From: Streptococcus ruminantium
Lineage (GTDB): Bacteria; Bacillota; Bacilli; Lactobacillales; Streptococcaceae
Assembly: GCF_003609975.1 (NCBI RefSeq)
Contig: NZ_AP018400.1
Coordinates: 1,562,501-1,626,500, forward strand
Direction of reading: 5' to 3'
DNA: 64,000 nucleotides
Shown here in pieces: positions 26,529 through 36,837 of this stretch (within the stretch, counting starts at the first letter, position 1; each line of letters opens with the position of its first letter). Under the pieces are notes generated by a model that was not told the origin of the DNA, did not search any database, and worked only from the letters and a program-made list of their open reading frames with translations. The translations under genes were made by a program, and so were the position numbers.

Positions 26529-26558
26529 TTGAAGAGTATTACCCAATCATGATATAAT
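26529..26558 (+). promoter_or_regulatory. promoter of acyP
   Basis: TTGAAG (26529-26534) and TATAAT (26553-26558) with an 18-bp spacer and a TGA extension. Confidence 0.7.
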
Positions 26559-26589
26559 AAAGTACAATTCTTGTCAAAAGGAGAATCTT

Positions 26590-26871
26590 ATGCGAAAGGT
26601 AAAAATGATTGCTTCTGGTCGTGTTCAAGGTGTTGGCTTTCGCTGGTCTGTTCAATTCCTTGCAACAGAAATCGGAGATATTTATGGTCGCGTGTGGAAT
26701 AATGAAGACGGAACAGTCACTATTCTTGCTCAATCGAATCATTCAGAGAAACTCAGCCATTTCATCCATGAAATTCGTAAAGGACCTTCTCGAATGTCTA
26801 AGGTCAACTACTTAGATATTACACTAGCCAATTTTGAAGATTACCATGATTTTCAAGTTAGCCATAGATAA
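26590..26871 (+). CDS. acyP: acylphosphatase
   Basis: 93 residues of the small acylphosphatase fold: KMIASGRVQGVGFRWSVQFLA carries the phosphate-binding loop with the catalytic Arg, and GRVWNNEDGTVTILAQ carries the catalytic Asn. It hydrolyses acyl phosphates such as acetyl or carbamoyl phosphate. AAAAGGAG precedes the ATG. It lies 65 bp before yidC2 in the same direction, a pairing seen in other streptococci. Confidence 0.95.
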   Translation: MRKVKMIASGRVQGVGFRWSVQFLATEIGDIYGRVWNNEDGTVTILAQSNHSEKLSHFIHEIRKGPSRMSKVNYLDITLANFEDYHDFQVSHR

Positions 26872-26936
26872 AACTTGTATATTTCCCATAAAAAAAGTAA
26901 AATAGAATGTATATTGTAAAAAAGGAATGTATCATT

Positions 26937-27848
26937 TTGAAAAAGAATAAACGAATCCAGTTACTGGCGCTAGCCTTATCAACACTTGTATTTCTATCGG
27001 GATGTGTGCAGACTGATAAGCAAGGAAATCCTGTCGGCTTTGTTTGGGATTTCTTCGGACAACCAATGTCTTACTTCATAAAGTTCTTTGCTGAAAACCT
27101 AGGATTAGGCTTCGGTCTTGCCATTATCATTGTCACTTTAATTGTGCGTCTCATCATCATGCCGCTAGGTATTTATCAATCTTGGAAGTCTACCTACCAG
27201 TCGGAGAAAATGAACTACCTCAAACCGATCTTGGGACCTATCCAAGAACGAATGAAAAACGCAAGTTCTCAAGAAGAACAATTAGCTGCCCAGCAAGAGT
27301 TTTTTGCAGCTCAAAAACAATACGGTGTCAGCATGTTTGGCGGACTGGGCTGCCTGCCACTCTTAATGCAAATGCCATTCTTCTCAGCTTTGTTCTTTGC
27401 TGCTCGTCATACACCGGGAATTAACAACGCAGACTTCCTTGGTATAAATCTTGGTACTTCCAGCCTTGTTTTAACTGTTATAGCCGGTCTTCTCTATTAT
27501 GCCCAATCACTCCTGATGCAAGTTGGGATGGATGAAGAGCAGAAAAAGCAAATGAAGCATCTAGCCATTATGAACCCGCTTATGATTGTCCTTTTCTCAT
27601 GGTCGTCACCAGCCGGTGTTACACTCTATTGGGTTATCGGTGGTATTGTTGGACTAGTGCAACAAGCTCTCACAAACTTCATGCTCAAACCACGCATCCG
27701 TGCTAAAGTTGAGGAAGAATTTAAAAACAATCCTCCAAAGCCTTACAAATCAAACATGAAAGATGTAACTCCAAAGACTTCAGCTATTATTGAAGAAAAA
27801 ACATCTAAAAAGAGTAAGCGCAACGCTGGCAAGCAACGATCCAGATAA
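26937..27848 (+). CDS. yidC: YidC/OxaA membrane protein insertase, lipoprotein type (YidC2)
   Basis: 303 residues taken from a TTG at 26937 preceded by AAGGAATG; an ATG at 26907 would give 313 residues with an atypical N-terminus. The signal peptide ends in a lipobox (LVFLSGC). Five membrane segments follow, with the insertase core LGFGLAIIIVTLIVRLIIMPLG carrying the groove Arg, and FGGLGCLPLLMQMPFFSALFFA. The basic C-terminal tail (SKKSKRNAGKQRSR) is typical of YidC2, which can bind the ribosome and insert proteins without SecYEG. Confidence 0.94.
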   Translation: MKKNKRIQLLALALSTLVFLSGCVQTDKQGNPVGFVWDFFGQPMSYFIKFFAENLGLGFGLAIIIVTLIVRLIIMPLGIYQSWKSTYQSEKMNYLKPILGPIQERMKNASSQEEQLAAQQEFFAAQKQYGVSMFGGLGCLPLLMQMPFFSALFFAARHTPGINNADFLGINLGTSSLVLTVIAGLLYYAQSLLMQVGMDEEQKKQMKHLAIMNPLMIVLFSWSSPAGVTLYWVIGGIVGLVQQALTNFMLKPRIRAKVEEEFKNNPPKPYKSNMKDVTPKTSAIIEEKTSKKSKRNAGKQRSR

Positions 27849-27855
27849 ACGATTC

Positions 27856-27882
27856 AACCATCCAACTGGGTGGTTGTTTTTT
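27856..27882 (+). terminator. terminator of acyP-yidC2
   Basis: CAACCATCC and GGGTGGTTG pair, followed by a T6 run. Confidence 0.85.
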
Positions 27883-27976
27883 ATGCCCGAAATAAACAAT
27901 TATTTAGAAATCACTACCTACATAAATAAACAAAGATATTACAACTAAGAGATGATTCCTACGCTTTTTCATAAAT

Positions 27977-28002
27977 AAAAAAAGAGAGCCTTGTGACCCT
28001 CT
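27977..28002 (-). terminator. terminator of greA
   Basis: On the minus strand AGAGGGTC pairs with GGCTCTCT (two G-U pairs) before T7. Confidence 0.7.
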
Positions 28003-28008
28003 TACACC

Positions 28009-28491
28009 CTATTTTGTTTTTTCGACACTTACTATCTTCACATCGTAGCTACCAGCAGGCGTTGCAATCGTTACAACATCACCGGTCTTTTTACCAATCA
28101 AGGCATGACCAATTGGACTTTCATTTGAAATCTTGTTGGCAAAAGCATCTGCTCCTGCTGCACCGACAATATGATAAACTTCCTCTTCTGTTTCGCCAAC
28201 TTCTTGAACGGTGACCGTCTTACCAATCGCTACTTCATCTGCCGCTACTGCGTCACTGTTAACAATCTCTGCATAACGAATTTTAGTTTCAATTGTAGAG
28301 ATTTGTCCTTCAACGAATGCCTGCTCATCCTTTGCTGCTTCGTACTCAGAGTTCTCTGAAAGGTCACCATAGGAACGTGCAATTTTAATGCGTTCAACAA
28401 TTTCTGGACGACGAACAAGTTTAAGTTCCTCTAATTCTTTTTCTAATTTTTCTTTTTCTTCCAAGGTCATTGGATATGTTTTTTCTGCCAT
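28009..28491 (-). CDS. greA: transcription elongation factor GreA
   Basis: 160 residues: an N-terminal coiled coil ([31 protein letters not shown]) with the acidic tip [16 protein letters not shown], and a C-terminal FKBP-like domain ([22 protein letters not shown]). GreA enters the RNA polymerase secondary channel and stimulates cleavage of backtracked RNA. It is downstream of mltG but separated by a strong terminator. Confidence 0.97.
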   Translation of the reverse strand: MAEKTYPMTLEEKEKLEKELEELKLVRRPEIVERIKIARSYGDLSENSEYEAAKDEQAFVEGQISTIETKIRYAEIVNSDAVAADEVAIGKTVTVQEVGETEEEVYHIVGAAGADAFANKISNESPIGHALIGKKTGDVVTIATPAGSYDVKIVSVEKTK

Positions 28492-28525
28492 TTTTATTTC
28501 CTTTTCTTTTAATTATATTTTCAAG

Positions 28526-28563
28526 AAAACAAAATTATGTGGTAAACCACATAATTTTGTTTT
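28526..28563. terminator. strong hairpin terminator between mltG and greA
   Basis: Two 17-base arms, perfectly complementary (AAAACAAAATTATGTGG at 28526-28542 and its complement at 28547-28563), flank a four-base loop; it works on both strands. Confidence 0.85.
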
Positions 28564-28576
28564 AAAAAGTTATATA

Positions 28577-30388
28577 TCACTGTAAATGTGCATTGACATA
28601 TTTAGCGACATTCTGGTTATGTTCCTCAATATTATTTGCAAAATAAACCTTCCCAGTTGTCACATCAGCTACGAAATAAAGATAATCCGTTGAGTTGGCA
28701 TTAAGTATTGCCTCAATAGCTGATAAGCTAGGACTATCAACTGGACCAGGCATCAAACCAGGTTTCCAGTAAATATTATATGGAGACTCGATAGAAGTAT
28801 CAATTGCTGCATCTTCTGCTAAGGTTGTTTCTTGACCGAGCTTACCTTGTGCATACAAGAGAGCAATATTTGACTGCAGAGGCATTCCTGAGTTTAGACG
28901 GTTCAGGAATACACTTGCAATATTACGGCGGTCTTCATCTTTAGCCCCTTCCTTTTCAACTAAGGAAGCGAGAGTTAGAAGTTCATTGACAGTCAAGTTT
29001 TTCGCGGCAATCGTATCGTAGTGTGGTTTCAGACGAGCATCCATCGCAGCAATCATCTGCTCAACCAACTCTTCCATTGTCGTATCTTCTGCATATTCAT
29101 ATATAGCAGGGAAAAGATAGCCTTCCAACTGGTAAAGAACTCCACTATTAGCTGCTGGGAGACTAGCAAATAATTTCGGATAAGCAGCAACCATACGATT
29201 GATAAAATCTTGATTGGTTACAGTCGCCATAAATTGTTCAGCGGTAAATGGTGTCTTCTCGTTTTTATTTCCCGTTTTGGTATTCACAGTAACCGCACGA
29301 GCAATTTGCTTCAGTGTGTATCCTTCAACAATCAAAATCTTGCCTGCAGACTCTTTTTGAGGTGTTGGTGTACCACTTTCTTGCAAGGCTTTGGCAATGT
29401 CATCAACAGACATACTTTGTTTCAAATTATAGAAACCGCTCTGGAAGTTATTGTAGCTCTTAATCTTGGAGTAATAATTGAAGATGGTAGCATTTTTTAT
29501 CAACTTATTATTAACCAAAATCTCACCAATTTCCAAAGTTGAAGAACCTTTTGGAATTTCTACCGAAATAGCTTTCGTTGCTTTAACATCCACTGGTTCT
29601 AAACTAGATTTTACCCAGGCATAGCCAATAAATCCAGTCATTAAAACTACTACTACGATGATAGACATAATGATAGACACAATCCGCTTTGCGGCCTTGT
29701 CTTGTTTTTTTCGGCGTTGCTTGCTCATTCTATGCGATGACTTTCTTCTAGATTGGGTAGGTAGCGGCTGTTCCTTTGTTTCAGGAACGCTAGCTAGTGC
29801 CTTTGCTGCAATAATCGTTTCGTCCAATGAAAGAACACCGGTATCGCCTGTAACTTTTGACACATCCTCCGTAGGAAATTCTAGGAATGTGTCTTCTAAG
29901 ACAGGATGTCCCTGAATAGGTGGCTCAACATTTTGAGAAACTGCATCACTTGACGGTGCTTCGTTAAATTCAGCAGCATTGGCCGCCACAAGATTTCTCA
30001 GCTTTTCTAGATTTCGCTCCACCGTATCTTGAGGAACTGAGCTTGAAACGTTTGCTTTTTCATCAATAAGAGATGCTGTATCAATTGTTGCTTCTGAACC
30101 CTTTTCTTCGAAATGTCCCCCAGCTTTTTTCGGTTCTCGGTCTTCTTCTGCCAAGTAGGAATCAGAAAAGGCCAGACTATCTATCTTGACAGAGCCGCTC
30201 TCTTTAATCATTTCTTCATCTTCAGCGACAGTTGCCTGAAGCTCATTGATAACTTCTGCTTTTTTATCAACAAGGACTTCTGCTGACTGCTCTGCCAAAC
30301 GATTCACCTTCAATGCTTCTAAATCACGTAAAATCTGATCACGGAAACTTGAAGACTGCGTGTTTTTTTCATTCGTATCCTTTGTCAC
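28577..30388 (-). CDS. mltG: endolytic murein transglycosylase MltG
   Basis: 603 residues. A long, acidic, low-complexity cytoplasmic region of about 230 residues ends in a basic stretch (QSRRKSSHRMSKQRRKKQDKAAK), followed by one membrane segment (IVSIIMSIIVVVVLMTGFIGYAW) and a LysM-like then catalytic YceG domain outside. ASLVEKEGAKDEDRRNIASVFLNRL contains the catalytic Glu. MltG cuts nascent glycan strands and, in streptococci, works with peripheral peptidoglycan synthesis. The long cytoplasmic part is typical for streptococci. Confidence 0.95.
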   Translation of the reverse strand: MTKDTNEKNTQSSSFRDQILRDLEALKVNRLAEQSAEVLVDKKAEVINELQATVAEDEEMIKESGSVKIDSLAFSDSYLAEEDREPKKAGGHFEEKGSEATIDTASLIDEKANVSSSVPQDTVERNLEKLRNLVAANAAEFNEAPSSDAVSQNVEPPIQGHPVLEDTFLEFPTEDVSKVTGDTGVLSLDETIIAAKALASVPETKEQPLPTQSRRKSSHRMSKQRRKKQDKAAKRIVSIIMSIIVVVVLMTGFIGYAWVKSSLEPVDVKATKAISVEIPKGSSTLEIGEILVNNKLIKNATIFNYYSKIKSYNNFQSGFYNLKQSMSVDDIAKALQESGTPTPQKESAGKILIVEGYTLKQIARAVTVNTKTGNKNEKTPFTAEQFMATVTNQDFINRMVAAYPKLFASLPAANSGVLYQLEGYLFPAIYEYAEDTTMEELVEQMIAAMDARLKPHYDTIAAKNLTVNELLTLASLVEKEGAKDEDRRNIASVFLNRLNSGMPLQSNIALLYAQGKLGQETTLAEDAAIDTSIESPYNIYWKPGLMPGPVDSPSLSAIEAILNANSTDYLYFVADVTTGKVYFANNIEEHNQNVAKYVNAHLQ

Positions 30389-30459
30389 GCTTTCACTCCT
30401 TTCACACAGTTAATGTATATTATATCTCAAAGAAGGGTGAATTGCAAGAACTTCCCTTT

Positions 30460-30945
30460 CTACAAGGCTTTCCAGTACATATCATACCAGATTTGACCCC
30501 CAAATTGTGATAAGGAAGGTCCCCTGTCTTCAAATTGATTCATCTCATAATAGCGAACTAAGTAATCCTTACAAGTTAGGGCAATCCCTTCAAATCCTGC
30601 TACAACAGCTACTTCTTTTAAAGCGGCTAAAAGCAGAGTTCCCACTCCTTGTCCTTTGTAAGAATCAGCTACAGAAAGACTTGCAATAGCAAGGTGCTTC
30701 CCTACAGGCAAAGTGTCTGCTGTCAGATAGAAAATATCATCTGTGACAACCGATGAATCTGACGGACACGAAAGAATAAAGCCAGCAAGCTCACCATCAT
30801 TTTCCATAACGAGACAGGTCTGATCAAGACGATGGACATAGGTTGATAAAATGGATACAGCAATCTGCTCTTCAGCGGGAAAATTAGCCTGTTCTAGTGC
30901 AATCACCTGTTTCAAATCCCAAGGTTGGACAAAACGAATTTCCAT
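30460..30945 (-). CDS. GNAT-family N-acetyltransferase
   Basis: 161 residues with the acetyl-CoA-binding motif SVADSYKGQGVGTLLLAALKEVA and the C-terminal ALTCKDYLVRYYEMNQFEDRGPS. It starts MEIRFVQPWDLKQVIALEQANFP, resembling the arylalkylamine N-acetyltransferase-like subgroup. The substrate is unknown. It sits between murC (55 bp upstream) and mltG in the same direction; this order is conserved in streptococci. Confidence 0.9.
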   Translation of the reverse strand: MEIRFVQPWDLKQVIALEQANFPAEEQIAVSILSTYVHRLDQTCLVMENDGELAGFILSCPSDSSVVTDDIFYLTADTLPVGKHLAIASLSVADSYKGQGVGTLLLAALKEVAVVAGFEGIALTCKDYLVRYYEMNQFEDRGPSLSQFGGQIWYDMYWKAL

Positions 30946-30999
30946 ATTACTCCCTCATATAGCGGAAAAACAGGGGCCATTGGCCTCCGTCTTTCTTGC

Positions 31000-32331
31000 T
31001 TATTGTACATTATTGGTAAGGTTTGACAATAGTTGTTCAAACGAATATTCATAGGACTGAATATCCCCAGCTCCCATAAATACATAAACTGCATTATCAT
31101 GATCCAAAAGTGGTGATGTATTCTCAACGGTCACCAAGCCACCCTTTTTAGTGATTTTTGCTGCCAAGTCTTCCACTTTAACCTGCCCATTATCTGTTTC
31201 ACGCGCCGAACCGTAGATTTGTGCTAGATAAACTGCATCCGCCCCATTCAAGGCCTCAGCAAATTCATCCAAAAGGGCAATAGTTCGAGTAAAGGTATGT
31301 GGTTGGAAGATAGCAACCAGCTCCTTACTAGGGTATTTCTGACGAGCAGCATCAATCGTTGCGATGATTTCTGTTGGATGATGAGCAAAATCATCAATAA
31401 TCACGGTCTCATTGACAACTTTTTCAGTAAATCGGCGTTTTACCCCTCCAAAAGTCTTCAAGTGCTCTGCAACCAATGCCAAATCAAAACCAGCAATGTA
31501 CAGATTAGCAATTACAGCGGTCGCATTCATCACATTGTGCTTGCCAAAGGTTGGTATCTGGAACTCTCCCAATTCTTTTGCACCGTAGCGAAGCTTAAAC
31601 CGCGAACCACTTGTAGAGGGTTGCAAATCATAGGCAACAAAGTCATTGTGCCCTTCTAGGCCATAGTAGTAGATTGGTGCATTGGCTGTAATACGGCGAA
31701 GCTGCTCATCTTCTCCGAATACAAATAGACCTTTCTTCACTTGTTTGGCATAATCATTAAAGGCATTAAAGACATCTTCAAGGCTGGTAAAGTAGTCCGG
31801 ATGATCAAAGTCAATATTGGTAATAATACTATATTCAGGATAGTAAGGCGCAAAATGGCGCTCATACTCATCTGATTCAAATACAAAATATTGTGCATTA
31901 GCCGATCCACGACCAGTTCCATCGCCAATCAAGAAAGAGGTATCGGTAATATTACGCATAACATGAGCCAAGAGACCTGTCGTAGATGTTTTTCCATGAG
32001 CTCCTGCCACCCCTAGGCTGGTAAAATCTTTCATAAATTCACCAAGAAACTCATGGTAGCGTTTATAAGCGAATCCCTGTGTATCAGCATAGGCAATTTC
32101 CACATTGTTATCGGGACGAAAGGCGTTACCTGCAATCAATTCAACATCTGCTGTGATATTTTTCTCATCAAATGGCAAAATGCGAATCCCCGCTTGCTCA
32201 AGTCCTCGCTGAGTAAAGTAGTATTTATCCACATCACTTCCTTGAACCTTGTAGCCCATCTGGTGCAACATAAGAGCAAGTGCACTCATTCCTGATCCCT
32301 TAATCCCAATAAAATGATAGGTTTTTGTCAT
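31000..32331 (-). CDS. murC: UDP-N-acetylmuramate-L-alanine ligase
   Basis: 443 residues of the Mur ligase family: [27 protein letters not shown] (UDP-MurNAc binding), ATP-binding [18 protein letters not shown], the central [13 protein letters not shown] and the C-terminal [12 protein letters not shown]...[11 protein letters not shown]. It adds L-alanine to UDP-MurNAc, the first step of the stem peptide. It begins 1 bp after the unknown gene at 32333, so the two are coupled. Confidence 0.97.
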   Translation of the reverse strand: MTKTYHFIGIKGSGMSALALMLHQMGYKVQGSDVDKYYFTQRGLEQAGIRILPFDEKNITADVELIAGNAFRPDNNVEIAYADTQGFAYKRYHEFLGEFMKDFTSLGVAGAHGKTSTTGLLAHVMRNITDTSFLIGDGTGRGSANAQYFVFESDEYERHFAPYYPEYSIITNIDFDHPDYFTSLEDVFNAFNDYAKQVKKGLFVFGEDEQLRRITANAPIYYYGLEGHNDFVAYDLQPSTSGSRFKLRYGAKELGEFQIPTFGKHNVMNATAVIANLYIAGFDLALVAEHLKTFGGVKRRFTEKVVNETVIIDDFAHHPTEIIATIDAARQKYPSKELVAIFQPHTFTRTIALLDEFAEALNGADAVYLAQIYGSARETDNGQVKVEDLAAKITKKGGLVTVENTSPLLDHDNAVYVFMGAGDIQSYEYSFEQLLSNLTNNVQ

Positions 32332-32332
32332 G

Positions 32333-32995
32333 TCATTCCTCTTCTATATGTGTCAAATTCAATTCTTGTGCCACTTGGCGGTCTCGCTGCTGTCTACGTT
32401 CAGGGTAGTTGTAAACCTGACTCTTTTTCAAGAAATCGTAAGAATTTTTCTTTACAGCCTGTTCTTGCCCCCTATCTTCTTTTTTCAAAGAGTACACTGC
32501 GGGCATGTCTGCCAAGATATAATCTGTCTGGCGGAGCTTGTCCGCCAAACGTGTCAATCGTCCTACCACTGGCTCAGTAGCTGGCACAACTGGTGGCTTG
32601 ACCACAACTTTAGCCGGAGCAGGCTTCTCATCCCTTAGATAGGTAGCAGAACGCTTTCTCTTCAGATCCTCTCTAGCTTGCTCACGAGCTAATTGTCCTT
32701 GAGTCTTCAATGGTGAGGATTTTGATTTGGTAAAATTCTGAAGACGTTCCTTACGCGAATAATGGCTCGGTTTGACCTCAAAAAGAGGCGGTAAGAGCTC
32801 GTCTTCTGTCTGCATCACTGGCTTTGACTGCACAGCTCTTCCTGAATCAACAGACCGGATGAACTCCTTTTCCTGATAAGGTCCCCTGATATTGCTAATC
32901 AAGTCACTCTCATCATATAAACTCATAACTGGATTTTCTCCAACCAGTACTTCGTTGTCTGCAACTAGCGGAAATCTATTTTCTTGTCGAATCAT
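32333..32995 (-). CDS. conserved streptococcal protein of unknown function, coupled to murC
   Basis: 220 residues from an ATG at 32995 ([21 protein letters not shown]) with AAAGGAAG upstream. It is hydrophilic, rich in Lys, Arg and Glu, and predicted mostly disordered or helical, with [39 protein letters not shown] near the C-terminus (written here only as its ends: KKEDRGQE and [12 protein letters not shown] are the key parts). There is no membrane segment. Its stop is 1 bp from murC, so it is expressed with cell-wall synthesis. I do not recognise a characterised family. Confidence 0.75.
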   Translation of the reverse strand: MIRQENRFPLVADNEVLVGENPVMSLYDESDLISNIRGPYQEKEFIRSVDSGRAVQSKPVMQTEDELLPPLFEVKPSHYSRKERLQNFTKSKSSPLKTQGQLAREQAREDLKRKRSATYLRDEKPAPAKVVVKPPVVPATEPVVGRLTRLADKLRQTDYILADMPAVYSLKKEDRGQEQAVKKNSYDFLKKSQVYNYPERRQQRDRQVAQELNLTHIEEE

Positions 32996-33016
32996 AAGTC
33001 TTCCTTTCAAACTCTT

Positions 33017-33022
33017 ATTATA
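33017..33022 (-). promoter_or_regulatory. extended -10 before the murC-coupled gene
   Basis: The minus strand reads TGGTATAAT with no good -35, 22 bp before the ATG. Confidence 0.5.
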
Positions 33023-33186
33023 CCATATTTAGCTTTAGTTTGCCTAATACCCTCTGAAAATAAAGACTACACACTGTCACATAAATTCATTAGTTTTCAA
33101 CGAATCAAAGTATGTTTTATCTTATCCAGCTCGCAATCTATTTTACATCACCTGATAGTGTGTCTATGCTAAAGAAAATCGACAAG

Positions 33187-36100
33187 CTAATCAACACCTA
33201 AAATATCTCGAATGTCTTCAACCGTCAAATTAGCACGACTTTCATTTCCATCAAGAACCGTCTTGACGAGATTCTTCTTATTCTCTTGCAGATCTTGAAT
33301 CTTTTCTTCAATTGTTCCCTTCGTAATTAAGCGATAGCATTCGACCTTATCCGTCTGTCCCATCCTATGAGCACGACTGATAGCTTGTGCTTCAACCGCT
33401 GGATTCCACCAGAGGTCAACGAGAATAACGGTGTCAGCTCCCGTTAGATTGAGACCAACCCCTCCAGCTTTTAAGGATATTAGGAAAGCATCCCGACTTC
33501 CTGCATTAAAAGCCTGTGTCATTTCCTGACGCTGCCGGGCAGATGTCGAACCGGTCAAGATATATGATGACATCCCCAAATCATCCAACTGACTCGCAAT
33601 GTGCTCTAACATAGTTTTAAACTGTGAAAAAATCAATACCCGGTGTTCTCCATCTTTTAGCTGTAGTAGGAGCTCTTTTAGGCTGTTGAGTTTACCACTC
33701 TCCCCTCGAAAATCATCCATAAAAAGGCTAGGAGTGTCGCATATTTGCCGCAGACGAGTAATACCGGATAAGATTTCAATTTTACTTCGATTGATTTGGG
33801 CATCGTCTGCCCCCGCTATCCTAGCCTGCATTTGCTGAAGTTGTGCTAGATAGACAGCCTTCTGCTCATTCGTTAATTCATTGAGGACATTGACTTCAAT
33901 CAAATCTGGCAATTCTTGAAGGACAGTTTCCTTTTGGCGTCTAAGGACAAAAGGCTGAATGGCTCGCGCAATCTCTTTGGCACTTAATTTACCAAAGGCG
34001 TGCTTGGTTGGCAACAACCCCGGTAGAACAATTTGGAAAATGGACCATAATTCCGTCAGATGGTTTTCAATTGGTGTGCCCGAAAGGGCAAAACAGTTGC
34101 CAACCTCAAATTCCCGCAATAGCTGAGCGATTTTAGACTGGGCATTTTTCATAACTTGAGCCTCATCTAAAATCAGGTAATCAAACTGTGTTTGCTTATA
34201 AAGGGAAACATCCTGTCTGAAGGACGGATAGGAAGTGACCATAATTTGGTGTTTTGCTGCAATCAAGGCCTCCCGTTGTTCCTTGGTTCCGTGAACAACT
34301 ACCACATCTAGGTTGGGTGCAAACTTCTTGCATTCATCCTGCCAATTGTAGATCAAACTTGAAGGAGCCAAAATCAGAACCTTGGAGTCTTCTGTTAGGC
34401 GGCTGGTCAAAAAGGCGATTGCCTGTAGGGTCTTTCCTAATCCCATATCATCTGCCAGAATTCCCCCAAAACCGTAAGTGTCTAGCATGGAAAGCCACTT
34501 GACACCTGTCTGCTGGTAGTCTCTCAAAGGAACTATCACATCTAACTCAGGCAGAGGAAAATTATCTGGATTGGCCAAATAGGCCGCCATTTCCTGAAAT
34601 TCCTTGGAAAAGCTAGCCTGCTCAAAACCGGATAAAGATTGAGCTAATTGATAGCCAGCCAAGGCGTGAACCTGAACTTGTCCTTGCTGACCAAAACGAG
34701 CTCGTAAATTGAGTAACGTTTGACTGATTTTCTTTGTTTCTTCATCGAAAACCAAAACTCTACCGCTTGAGCTGGTATAGTAATCCTCTTGATTCAATAA
34801 AGCTATGATGGCCTGGTCAATCTCTGCTTGCTCAATACCAGATAGATCAAAAGAAATATCCAAGAGCGAACCGTTGCGCACCACCTCTAGCTGTGGCTTG
34901 GCTTCAATCAATAAGGATTGAACAGCTTCTGCCAGATACACCTGTCCCATCTTTTGTAAAATAGGCAATTGCTGATGGAAAAACGGATAGAGCTCCTGCT
35001 GACTAAGCGGTGGTCGCTGGGCAAGGTATTTGCCACGAAAACCAGCCAGGCTAATAGCTTGATGAATCGATTCCAAATGCTGAAAATGACTAGCAAAAGG
35101 AAGCCGGGCTAAATCTTCCTCACTTCTTACCTTACGACCTGCAAAATCCAAAACCAATTGTAAGGTCAGGCTACCATTTTTCTCCATTTCAATATGGAAC
35201 TCTGGTTCAAAGTCATGTATGATAAAACGCTTGGGCGCCTTAACGGTTCCGACTGTCTGCAAATCCAGCAAGCTAAGTGCCAGACGATCTTGATCTTGGA
35301 AATCTACTTGGACTTTCTTTAGGCCTGATTCGGTCGGAACAAGCTCAGACAGGTGGCGAATGAGAGTTTCCTGTTGGCGATGAACACTGTAAATCACACC
35401 ATCCATCAGAAGATAACGTCCCTGAAAGAGCGAACGAATTGGTTTCTCATGAATTACCATCTCAATCATGTGAGTGTGGACAGTCACTTCAAAATGATAA
35501 AGCCCTGCCATCGCCGTCAAAGGGAGAACCATTAAAGAATGATAGGTCTGTTGCTGGTAGGTGAAAGTAAAACCTTCCAATTGACATAGCAAACCGACTC
35601 CCTCTTCAAAATAAGCCTGTGGAAGACGAAAATGCCGACCAAAGTGGATGAGAATGTTAGAGTCTAAACTAGCTTTTTCTGGCACCAAGGTCCAAAGAAA
35701 ATCCAAAACTGCCTGACTGGATTCATCAAAATTCTCATAGAAAATCTGCTCATAATAGTTTTTCCCAATTTGGTACTGTCCACTGATTTTAACCAATCGT
35801 AGGAAGGCACCGATGTCTCGAATAATATACGAACGCTTATCTGGCAAGCGGATAATCTTTAAAGTCCAATCAATCTGGCGTTCGTAAAGAAGGAGACTTC
35901 CCTCAACTGATAGCCGGTATTTGATACCTATTTCCGGTTTTGGACGCAAAATCTCATCCAAAAATAGACCACCAAAATAGGTTCGACGGACGGTTTCTTT
36001 ATGATTTTTCCCCTCTTCTTTGAGAGATTGGCTCATATTTTTTCCTGAAGCATCATTTTTTAAAAAATATTCCGTGGCAGCTAGATGTTGACAGTAGCCC

Positions 36101-36279
36101 TTATTTTGGAACAACTGACAACTACACTGTAAATCACTGTCCTCATCTCCATAAACGAATCGTTCACCAGCAATGTCCAGTTCCATTTTCCCCTTCTCAC
36201 TACGAAGGACTGTCAAGTGACCCGCCTCGTACAAATCAATTCCTTCTTGGCGAATCCGCCCCGGCATCATACGACTCAT
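33187..36279 (-). CDS. SNF2-family helicase with SWIM zinc finger
   Basis: 1030 residues from an ATG at 36279 preceded by AAAGGAG. An N-terminal SWIM zinc finger (CSCQLFQNKGYCQH) and a long bacterial SNF2-associated domain precede the helicase core: motif I ADDMGLGKTLQAIAF, motif II LILDEAQ, motif III SGTPIENHLTELWSIF, and the C-terminal GGVGLNLTGADTVI and AISRAHRMGQ. Such proteins move on double-stranded DNA; bacterial RapA-like members act on RNA polymerase but this SWIM type has no assigned task. It stands alone with an extended -10 upstream. Confidence 0.93.
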   Translation of the reverse strand: MSRMMPGRIRQEGIDLYEAGHLTVLRSEKGKMELDIAGERFVYGDEDSDLQCSCQLFQNKGYCQHLAATEYFLKNDASGKNMSQSLKEEGKNHKETVRRTYFGGLFLDEILRPKPEIGIKYRLSVEGSLLLYERQIDWTLKIIRLPDKRSYIIRDIGAFLRLVKISGQYQIGKNYYEQIFYENFDESSQAVLDFLWTLVPEKASLDSNILIHFGRHFRLPQAYFEEGVGLLCQLEGFTFTYQQQTYHSLMVLPLTAMAGLYHFEVTVHTHMIEMVIHEKPIRSLFQGRYLLMDGVIYSVHRQQETLIRHLSELVPTESGLKKVQVDFQDQDRLALSLLDLQTVGTVKAPKRFIIHDFEPEFHIEMEKNGSLTLQLVLDFAGRKVRSEEDLARLPFASHFQHLESIHQAISLAGFRGKYLAQRPPLSQQELYPFFHQQLPILQKMGQVYLAEAVQSLLIEAKPQLEVVRNGSLLDISFDLSGIEQAEIDQAIIALLNQEDYYTSSSGRVLVFDEETKKISQTLLNLRARFGQQGQVQVHALAGYQLAQSLSGFEQASFSKEFQEMAAYLANPDNFPLPELDVIVPLRDYQQTGVKWLSMLDTYGFGGILADDMGLGKTLQAIAFLTSRLTEDSKVLILAPSSLIYNWQDECKKFAPNLDVVVVHGTKEQREALIAAKHQIMVTSYPSFRQDVSLYKQTQFDYLILDEAQVMKNAQSKIAQLLREFEVGNCFALSGTPIENHLTELWSIFQIVLPGLLPTKHAFGKLSAKEIARAIQPFVLRRQKETVLQELPDLIEVNVLNELTNEQKAVYLAQLQQMQARIAGADDAQINRSKIEILSGITRLRQICDTPSLFMDDFRGESGKLNSLKELLLQLKDGEHRVLIFSQFKTMLEHIASQLDDLGMSSYILTGSTSARQRQEMTQAFNAGSRDAFLISLKAGGVGLNLTGADTVILVDLWWNPAVEAQAISRAHRMGQTDKVECYRLITKGTIEEKIQDLQENKKNLVKTVLDGNESRANLTVEDIRDILGVD

Positions 36280-36512
36280 CCAAACTCCTTTCACCAACGC
36301 TAATCTCATAAATAATTATCTTTTCATTATAGCATATTTTTGGATTCAACAAAAATCAAATCAATTTAAATCTCTAGAGCTGAAAGGAATAATAAGGCAA
36401 ATGGGAACAGGGGAGACCCATTTCTCAGTCTCTAAAACTCCCACTGATCCGGTCAGTGTATGTGATATAAATCATTTTGACAGATGCTCTGTCTAAACAC
36501 AAAAACACCAGT

Positions 36513-36836
36513 TCAAGACTGATGTTCTGGCTTACTTTTCCAATAATAGACTGTCACTTGCCACATTTTTCTCATTCGCCTAATTGTTCTCCACAGCCAA
36601 TAAATAGCAACAGGAAGAAGAACCATAGCCATAGTTACCGTAAATAATTCCTTTCTTTTTAGGAAGTCGAAAAACAAATAGACAACTAAAAAGCCTATAA
36701 GAACCATGCACATGACATTAAATAAAATCCCTAGCCATCCCAACCAGTAGCGCACTCCGAAAGGTGGATGTTTTCTTTCGTCAAAATCAGGCAACTCCAT
36801 CAACAACTCAAGAAGTAGCTCTCCTAAAATCTGCAT
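36513..36836 (-). CDS. small membrane protein, paralogue of its neighbour
   Basis: 107 residues from the ATG at 36836 (MQILGELLLELLMELPDFD), 6 bases after GGAG; an ATG 12 bases upstream overlaps the neighbour's stop codon. Two hydrophobic segments (LGWLGILFNVMCMVLIGFLVVYLFF and TVTMAMVLLPVAIYWLW; only the second quoted in full length limits) follow the motif PPFGVRYWL. The neighbour at 36838 has KPFGFRYWL at the same place and the same two-helix layout, so the genes arose by duplication. The family is unknown to me. Confidence 0.7.
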   Translation of the reverse strand: MQILGELLLELLMELPDFDERKHPPFGVRYWLGWLGILFNVMCMVLIGFLVVYLFFDFLKRKELFTVTMAMVLLPVAIYWLWRTIRRMRKMWQVTVYYWKSKPEHQS

Positions 36837-36837
36837 A